The position numbers and the translations under genes were made by a program. Shown here one piece after another: positions 57,776 through 64,000 of a stretch of 64,000 nt of DNA; position 1 is the first letter of the stretch, and each line of letters opens with the position of its first letter. The notes beneath the pieces were generated by a model. The model was given only the letters and a program-made list of their open reading frames with translations. It made no database searches and had not been told where the DNA came from. The DNA comes from Ottelia alismoides (lineage: Eukaryota; Streptophyta; Magnoliopsida; Alismatales; Hydrocharitaceae): contig JAZKJV010003273.1 of NCBI GenBank assembly GCA_037367405.1, positions 186,001 through 250,000 on the forward strand, written 5' to 3'.

Positions 57776-58180
57776 TCCAGGAAAACTTATACAAGTATTT
57801 ACAAAGATGCTATTTACAAAATATTTACACATGTGCAAATTTTTTGAAAAATGCTTTGAAAACATGGATGTATGCATGAAAGCAAGTATTGCAAAATATT
57901 TACACAAATTTACACAAGGTTTTTGCAAACTTTTTGTTTTTCAAAACATGTTACAAAAATTGTGTACTATATACATAATTTTTTATATCAAAAATATTTA
58001 CAAACTATTTACGCAAAAGATTTTTACAAATATTTTTACCAAAAATAATTTGTACAACTAGCTATATATGTGCAATAAAAGAATTCTATTTACAAGGAAA
58101 AGTTTTTAATTTTTATGAATGTTTGGGTTTTAGCCATTTTTATTTATTGACACACTCACACAAAGTACGAGTTATGGAAA
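57776..58180. repeat. D degenerate TTTGCAAA-rich tract
   Basis: AT-rich tract with repeated ATTTACAAA / TTTTTGCAAAC units, shorter than in E1 and E2. The plus-strand frame 57807-58061 is a repeat by-product. It is followed by AGTACGAGTTATGG at about 58166, which also precedes the hairpins in E1 and E2. Confidence 0.5.
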
Positions 58181-58204
58181 TCCGAGTAGAGAATGTACAG
58201 GGTC

Positions 58205-58335
58205 TACCTCCCCTATACTTAGGGTAATATATCCCTAAGTATAGGCAACAAAACAGAGGCACAAATGAATCAAAAGAAACTCAAAAGTCTCACACCCCCC
58301 TATACTTAGGGTAAAGTGCACCCTAAGTATAGCAA
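58205..58335 (-). repeat. D PPT-like hairpins (two)
   Basis: Inverted repeats at 58209-58246 and 58295-58333 with arms CTATACTTAGGGT / (A/T)CCCTAAGTATAG, essentially perfect. In sense orientation each ends AAGTATAGGGG, like the E1 and E2 PPTs. They lie directly downstream of the pol stop (58462) in sense direction. Confidence 0.8.
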
Positions 58336-58461
58336 CGTCGAAGATGCAAATGGGTGTTAGACTGAAGAATGGTGTGATATGGACAACTGGATCTATACAA
58401 GTTGGGAGAATAGTGATAATCAGGCGTGAGATGCAATAGATGTGAGTCAAGAGACCACATC

Positions 58462-59374
58462 TCATGCAAAATTAATCGGGGCAACATCAACGACCAACGG
58501 CTCATGATCTAGATACGGCTTGAGCCGCTGCCCGTTAACACAAAAGGTACTCTCAGAAGACAACTCAGATATATCAATACTCCCATTGTCGTGAACCTTT
58601 CTAACCAGATATGGTCCTTTCCACTTGCTCTGTAGCTTCCTTGGAAATAATCTCAACCTGGCATCAAACAAACATACGCGCTATCCTGGCTCAAACTGCT
58701 TGTGGCTGATATGAGAATCATGCCACTCCTTCACTCTCTCCTTGTACTATAGGGTGCTCGAAAAGGTGCATCACGAAGCTCCTCCAGGGCTTCTAACTCT
58801 ACCCTCCTCTGATCTCCTACACTAATATCTGTGACTGCCCAGAGTGACCAATGTCTAAGCTCAACAGGTAAATGGCAGGACTTTCCATAAACGAGGCGAA
58901 AGGGAGACGTACCCAAAGGTGTCTTGAAGGATGTCCGATATGCCCATAAGACCGAGTCCAGAAGCTGTGACCAATCCTTTCGGTCAGGGCGGACGACCTT
59001 CTGCAATATTGTCTTGATCTCCATGTTCGACACTTCATCAAGACCATTGGTCTGAGGATGGTACGGTGTGGCTACTCGATGGTCTATGCTGAACTCGCTA
59101 GCAAGGGCCTTTACCTTGTCGTTGATGAAAAGAGACCCCCCGTCAGATATCAAAACTCGAGGAACCCCGAACCGTGAAATGATATTCTTCCTAAAAAATC
59201 TGCAAACCATTCTAGCATCTGCGGTTCGGGCGAGGATGCCTCAACCCAACGACTCACATAATCCACGGCCAACAGAATGTACTCGAATCCTTGACTCTTA
59301 GGGAATGGACCCATGAAATCGATGCCCCATGCGTCAAAAACCTCACATAAGTGAATGGACTGGATCAGCATCAT
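58462..59374 (-). pseudogene. D integrase core and C-terminal domain, broken
   Basis: From 59374: [20 protein letters not shown] and [13 protein letters not shown] (first Asp). After a frame change come [19 protein letters not shown] (second Asp), TPYHPQTNGLDEVSNMEIK (Glu) and FRLVYGKSCHLPVELRHWSL, then the C-terminal MFDARLRLFPRKLQSKWKGP and VRKVHDNGSI / CVNGQRLKPYL. All three catalytic residues are present. TAG stops at 58747-58749 and 58681-58683 replace probable Gln codons. The YGK..HLPVE motif is typical of Athila-type integrases. Confidence 0.85.
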
Positions 59375-59401
59375 ATCACGCTATCCACAAGTGCCCATCC
59401 T

Positions 59402-60376
59402 CTAACAGTCAGTACACCTCTTCACGAACTCATCAGAGTCCTTGAAGAGGGTAGGCCACCATAGGTCGGATTGGAGCACTTTCTGTGCTGTTCTCCTCCC
59501 AGAGTGATGTCCTCCTTCCTCAAGCTTGTGGAAGTAAGTCAGGACGCTGTGGTGCTCCTCCTGAAGAATGCACCTACGCCAGACGCTATCCCCTCCTTCA
59601 TGATAAAGGACAGGATCCTCCCAATGGTAAAACTTGGCCTTCGTAAGGAAGGTCTCAAGTCTCTGCCTGGGCCAATCTTGTGGAACCTTCTTGGCAACAA
59701 GAAAGTTCACAATATCAGCGTACCACGAGAGAGAGGCGATAGCAAGGATCGCTTCATCTGGTAAGGTCTCACGAATAGGCTCGATCTGCTCAGAATCCTC
59801 AAGATACTCCAATCGGGCGAGATGATCCACCACCACATTCTTGACTCCAGGCTTGTCCTTAATCTCTATATCAAACTCCTGGAGTAGAAGGATCCATCTG
59901 GTCAATCTGGCTTTGGCATCCTTCTTTGCCATGAGGTACCTGATGGCGGTATGATTAGTGAAGATGGTCACTTTAGATCCAATGATGTAAGATATGAACT
60001 TATCTAGGGCGAACACTGCAGCTAGCATCTCCTTCTCAGTGACGGTGTAGTTCTGCTGAGCGGCATATAAAGTTCGGCTAGCGTAGTGAATAGAAAAGGG
60101 GACTCCATCCCTCCTCTGTCCCAGGACGGCCCCTACGGTAAAATCGGAGGCATCTGTCATGATCTCGAATGGGAGAGACCAATCAGGTGGCTGAAGGACA
60201 GGAGACTCTACAACTAGACTCTTGAGAGTCTCAAATGACGCTAGACACTTATCAGTTACAATGAACTCGATGTCTTTCGTCTGCAGATTAGTCAACGGTC
60301 GGGCAATCCAGCTGAAATCATGAATGAATTGTCGGTAGAAACCGACGTGCCCCAGAAAAGATCGTAACTGCTGCAA
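59402..60376 (-). pseudogene. D RT thumb, RNase H and integrase zinc-binding region
   Basis: A long open stretch (324 codons): [20 protein letters not shown] (RT thumb), [59 protein letters not shown] and [15 protein letters not shown] (RNase H). Next are [37 protein letters not shown] and the second Cys, the HHCC zinc-binding motif, ending in TAG at 59402-59404. In RNase H the usual YTDH reads FTNH, so a catalytic Asp is Asn. RNase H would be impaired even without the stops. Confidence 0.9.
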
Positions 60377-61250
60377 GTTAGACGGTAGACTGAGTTTCCT
60401 AATGATATCACCTTGGCCGGATCAACCTCCATGCCCCTGTTGGAGATGATATGGCCAAGCACAGTCCCTTGAGTCACCATGAAGTGACTCTTCTCCCAAG
60501 AAAGTACCAGGTGCACCTCAATACATTGCTGGAGGACGCGGTCTAGGCAGTCAAGACAAGAATCGAATCCGTCGCTGTAGACTGAAAAGTCGTCCATGAA
60601 GACCTCCAAGCACTCCCCCACCATGTACGAGAATATGGACAACATGCACCTCTAGAATGTCGTCGGAGTGTTGCACAATCCAAAAGGCATCCGTCTGAAA
60701 GCATATGTCCCAAAGGGACAAGTGAAGGTAGTCTTGTCCTGGTCCTCGGGCGCAATCGCCACCTGGTTGTATCCGGAGTACCCATCCAAGAAACAGTAAT
60801 GGATCTTCCCTGCCAGTCTCTCTATTATCTGATCAATAAAGGGCAGGGGAAATGATCCTTCTTGGTGGTCTGGTTCAATCATCTGTAGTCCACACAGACC
60901 CGCTAAGAAGTGGGTACCCGGGTAGCGATCTCCTCTCCAAACTCACTAACAGCTGTGGTGATGCCCGTCTTCTTGGGCACCACATGCAATGGACTGACCC
61001 AATTGTAGTCGGAGATGTGGTAGATAAAATCAACGCTCCACCATTTCGAGATCTCCTTCATGACAACATCTTGAAGGTTTGGGTTCAGCCGTCGCTAGAA
61101 CTCACGTGACAGCTTCGCATCCTCCTCGAGATAGATATGGTTGGAGCACAGGGCTGGACTTATCCCCTGGAGATCAGCTACAGTCCATCCTATTTCCTTG
61201 CGGTTCTTTTCAAGAACCCCCATCAGACGGGATTCCTACTCTCCAGTCAA
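60292..61250 (-). pseudogene. D reverse transcriptase, broken
   Basis: In sense order: ESRLMGVLK (61235), HIYLEEDAKLSREF, TAG at 61095-61097, RRLNPNLQDVVMKEISKW, WVSPLHVVPKKTGITTAV and EEIATRVPTS. After further stops come KKDHFPLPFIDQIIERLAGK, HYCFLDGYSGYNQVAIAPED, TAFRRMPFGLCNTP-like sequence, TAG at 60652-60654, ECLEVFMDDFSVYSDGFDSC (catalytic box) and [17 protein letters not shown]. It makes DNA from the element RNA when intact. Two frame changes are also seen, near 61236-60882 and 60400. Confidence 0.85.
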
Positions 61251-61711
61251 ATCTGCTGAGATAATGAATGGGTACATCTCATGCTCACCCGCAAGGAACC
61301 TATACTTCATCGATGATGGAAGCAGCTTCAGCTCTGGACAATACAGTGCCGGTGGATCTGGCCTCTGAAAGGTCTGAGTGAATGCAGCCAAATCTGCATG
61401 GATGAATGAGAACTCTCGCTTGCAATCTGAATCTGGCGAAGGCTGCTCTGCTGGCATGTCCTTGCTCTTGTGAAATCAGCCTCCTCCCTAGATGTAGGCT
61501 CTGTGGAAGTCAGACATGGTATCAAGTCATCAAACTCAACCCAGTTGAAATCTGACTCCAAGGGATATGTATCAGAATCACAAAAATCAACCTCACGATC
61601 AGGAACTGGCTCTGCTGCCTGAGATGTATCCTGTACCAGGAATGCGCTCTCCAAGCTCTCCTCTGTTGTCATCTGTGCATCAGCAAACTCTGAAGGTGAG
61701 AGGATGTCCTA
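61251..61711 (-). pseudogene. D PR-RT linker
   Basis: Acidic, low-conservation stretch: MTTEESLESAFLVQDTSQAA then CDSDTYPLESDFNWVEFDDL, a frame change near 61470, and FQRPDPPALYCPELKLLPSS then YRFLAGEHEMYPFIISADL, the usual segment just before RT. A TAG at 61709-61711 separates it from PR and another at 61236-61238 from RT. Confidence 0.65.
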
Positions 61712-62641
61712 TGCTACTGGGTCTGCCCAAACTGCCTCGTCATCTGTGATCACAAAGTCGTAGTCCTGGTGGATGTCTCGCCCGGCCTCTGTCATCTGCT
61801 CTGAATCTGAAGTTGGCTCAGAGCAAGCTGAATCTCTGGCTCTAGTCTCCTGGATCGTCTCTATTTGTATACTCTCACCCTCGACGTGAAAGTATACCTT
61901 CCCGCTATCATGATCGGATACTACCTTGGCTGTGGACAAGAATGGGCGTCTTAAAATGATGGGGGTATTGGTCACGGACTCAAGGATCTCCATGTCCAAC
62001 ACAACAAAGTCCACGGGGAATTTCAAGCCCTGAATCGTGACGACAACGTCCTTCAGCAACCCCTCTGGCCTCTTGATAGATCGATCAGCAAACTAAAGGA
62101 CCGTCCTACTCTGTCGTAGAGGGCCCAACTCGAAGCGGTCGAGTAGGGCTGCCGGAAGTAGGTTGATCGAAGACCCGCTGTCTAATAGAGTACGATCAAA
62201 CCTCTGCTCCTGAATATGGCATCTGACATACAGGGTTCCTGCATCTGGCCTCTTGGCTGGCAGACGGTTCTGGATCGCAAAGCATGTGGCGCGAGTGAGC
62301 ACATGGATCTCTGACTGGTGGTTCCTCCTCTTTCTCCGAACTATGGTCCTGTCTCTGAGTGATCTCTGGAAGAGAGGTATGTGCTCCAAGGCCTCCTGTA
62401 GAGTCAGCTGTATCTGAAATCTGTCCATCATATGCTGGCTGAACTCTAGCTGGTGGGACATTTTTGGGTCTTTTTTGGTCCCCTTAGCCAAGCCGAGTGC
62501 TTGGGGAAAGAGAACTGGTAGGTCCTTCTTAGTTGAAGGACTAGGAGAGGGTCTGGGCTGCTCAAGCATGGCAGAATCCACACATACATCATTACGCAAT
62601 ACAGGTGTATCGGAATAAATCAAACCCTTTCCTCTATTCAC
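61712..62641 (-). pseudogene. D aspartic protease region
   Basis: From 62641: MNRGKGLIYSDTPVLRNDVC, a Pro/Ser stretch, SHQLEFSQHMMDRFQIQLTL, the RRKRRNHQSEIHVLTRATCF segment, DAGTLYVRCHIQEQRFDRTL and the active site LLDSGSSINLLPAALLDRFE. TAG at 62093-62095 interrupts before FADRSIKRPEGLLKDVVVTI, FPVDFVVLDMEILESV and TPIILRRPFLSTAKVVSDHD. The Asp-Ser-Gly is intact. Protease, the gag end (62651-63163) and the piece at 61672 share one frame. Confidence 0.85.
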
Positions 62642-62650
62642 AGAAATGTC

Positions 62651-64000
62651 CTAAGGTATATGCACAAAAGGAAAGATGATAGGATTAGCAGTAGTAGAAA
62701 TGGTGGCCTCAGCACCACCCTCAGCATCTGGATTCGCGGCATCAGTACCGCGCTCTGGCTCGACAACAAGTCTAATGGCATCAGTACCACCTCCCCCATC
62801 TGGTGAAACGACGGCCTCAGTACCGTCGGCTGGATCATCATCCTTGGTGGCGTCAGCACCACCGTCATCATCTCTGGCGGCATCAGCACCGCTTTCCTCC
62901 TCGCCTGGCGCTCCTGAAGTAGCATCGAGTCGTCGCTCAAACGCAGCGCTGCCTGCTGGCATCCTACTGCTCCTAAGTGTAACAAAGTCAGCATCAAACA
63001 TATATGTAGAAATGTCACCAAGTGAATCACTAGGAGTGGTGGTCTCTGTGAACTCTACCTGCTCAGTCTTCCTTTTCAGGCTGTTCGGGTTTGGCTCGAT
63101 CTGGGTAGGGATGGCGGCCTTCCCTCTCACAATCTCCCTCATCTCCTGACGGAACTCGTCCATCTCCCGTCGAAAGGTATCCTGCTACTCGGACATGAGG
63201 CGGGCTAGATCATCCAAGGTGGGGTTCTCATAGGTCGGCCCATGAGAACCTGACAGGTGGCCTCGCTGGTAGTGAGGCTGCTGCAGCTGCTGGTGAGGGT
63301 GAGAGGGGTATTGCTGATGATACTGCTGTTGAGGCTGCTCTCGCCTCCAAGGTTGTCCCTGTTGATAGGGATGAGGACCATACTGCTAGTAGTGGGATGA
63401 TTGCTGCTGCTGAACTGGGGGCTAGGGCTGCTGGTGCTGCTCACGCTGTTGGTCGTACTGGCCACCCTGAACTGGAGGCTGCTGCTGGGAACTGGTGCCT
63501 CCGACCGACCAGCAGAATTCGAGATGATGTCGTCAGATACCATGCTGGGGTTGGTCGTACCGAATCCCGTTGACATCCATCAACGGCTCCTGCTCGTAGG
63601 AGGGAGGGGGAGTACTGACAGGGGCTGATTCGGCTGATACACCATCATCTAAGTGTCCTGGGATGGTGGTGGCTGGTAAAACTGCAGTGGCTACTGGTAC
63701 GGCTCCGCCTGTAGAAGGTGAACCTGTCTAGGTTGACTGGAGTGCTAGGACGAGCTACCACTACTGCTCGGATCTCCTCGTGACTTGAGACGGGGCTGAG
63801 AAGCCGTCTGTACCTCCTGGAGACACATGATCTGTGTCTTCAGGACTCAGCGTCTGTGCCATCTGGTCGATCTGTGTCATACCCTGGCACTGCTTCTTCT
63901 CGATCAGCTCGATCCGGTCCAGCTTCTCGCTGATGATGCCCATGTCTGCATCTGTAGACTCGGCCTGTGCGGCTGCCGCGGATGAAGTGGAAGGACCGGC
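62651..64000 (-). pseudogene. D gag C-terminal region (continues past window)
   Basis: One frame holds, from the window edge: MGIISEKLDRIELIEKKQCQ and DQMAQTLSPEDTDHVSP; a Gln/Pro/Tyr-rich region (63500-63240) with TAG at 63422-63424 and 63386-63388; TYENPTLDDLARLMSE, TAG at 63186-63188, then REMDEFRQEMREIVRGKAAI; VEFTETTTPSDSLGDISTYM; and an Asp/Ala/Gly-rich repeat (SGADAARDDDGGADATKDDD and more), ending TAG at 62651-62653. The capsid-type domain lies beyond 64000. E2's gag-like ORF matches this tail, not the capsid part. Confidence 0.75.
62700..62920 (-). repeat. coding minisatellite in D gag tail
   Basis: On the plus strand GGC(A/G)TCAG(T/C)ACC-type units recur about seven times at irregular 27-50 bp spacing. 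They encode repeated GADA/GTDA/GAEA motifs separated by Asp- or Pro-rich spacers. This suggests expansion by slippage or unequal exchange within gag. Confidence 0.6.

Larger units (their letters stand above)
53269..64000 (-). mobile_element. D: Athila/Tat-like Ty3/gypsy retrotransposon (runs off window)
   Basis: 3' LTR at 53269-56598, PPT, conserved spacer, hairpins, INT, RNase H, RT, PR and gag C-terminal region in sense order from the high side. It inserted into LTR fragment F after GTCAG (53264-53268). The second duplication copy and the 5' LTR, PBS and capsid domain lie beyond 64000. Domains are recognisable along their full length, but at least eleven TAG stops and several frameshifts make this copy inactive. 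Confidence 0.85.

Noticed and set aside
62676..63149. Long plus-strand frame opposite D gag, Ser/Ala/Pro-rich
   Set aside because: Antisense shadow of the GADA repeat in gag. The minus frame matches the gag-PR order and its frame continues into PR.

Overview
This window looks like repeat-rich, intergenic DNA from a large plant nuclear genome. It is AT-rich, has no recognisable host gene, and consists almost entirely of LTR retrotransposons. All five whose orientation can be read point to the minus strand. Many are nested inside each other and all are broken. The Ty3/gypsy elements resemble the Athila/Tat (non-chromovirus) branch: TG...CA LTRs of 3.3-3.9 kb, a PBS like the 3' end of tRNA-Asp, protease with a TLLDSGSSIN motif and integrase with an IDFMGPFP motif. 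The Ty1/copia elements include two Sirevirus-like ones. The species cannot be told from the sequence.

Layout. 1-1607: anonymous DNA with a short tandem repeat and a Tourist-like MITE. 1608-4224 and 36238-36999: the 3' end of Sirevirus A (3' LTR, PPT and a 'putative plant transposon protein' gene). This gene is cut in two by gypsy element E1 (4225-36237). E1 is itself cut, inside its RT, by gypsy element E2 (12891-26414; 5-bp duplication AGTAT). E2 is non-autonomous: it keeps LTRs, PBS, leader, PPT and a long 3' spacer, but codes only for a reduced gag-tail/protease-like protein. A second Tourist-like MITE sits inside E2. 37000-45000: a decayed copia element C (LTR start, RNase H, RT, INT) cut by Sirevirus B (3' LTR, PPT, RNase H, RT, part of INT). 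45000-50095: anonymous DNA with diverged repeats. 50096-53268: a gypsy LTR whose 3.3-kb relative, element D (53269 to beyond the window), inserted into it. D carries INT, RNase H, RT, PR and the C-terminal part of gag.

Cis-acting parts stand out more than the proteins. All three gypsy internal regions (E1, E2, D) share a roughly 1.1-kb noncoding block directly upstream, in sense orientation, of the PPT. Beyond it lies an AT-rich TTTGCAAA-type tract and then an array of short hairpins whose arms repeat the PPT core (AAGTATAGGGG). The LTRs share a cluster of perfect inverted repeats built on GTTGACC/GGTCAAC and a CACGTG palindrome. The pol-less element E2 keeps all of these. Premature stops are mostly TAG at positions where relatives have glutamine, as expected if methylated CAG (CHG) sites decayed to TAG.

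Limits: alignments were made by eye. Identities are sampled estimates, family names rest on motifs, and several outer boundaries (element C, Sirevirus B, the 5' ends of A and D) are unresolved or outside the window.
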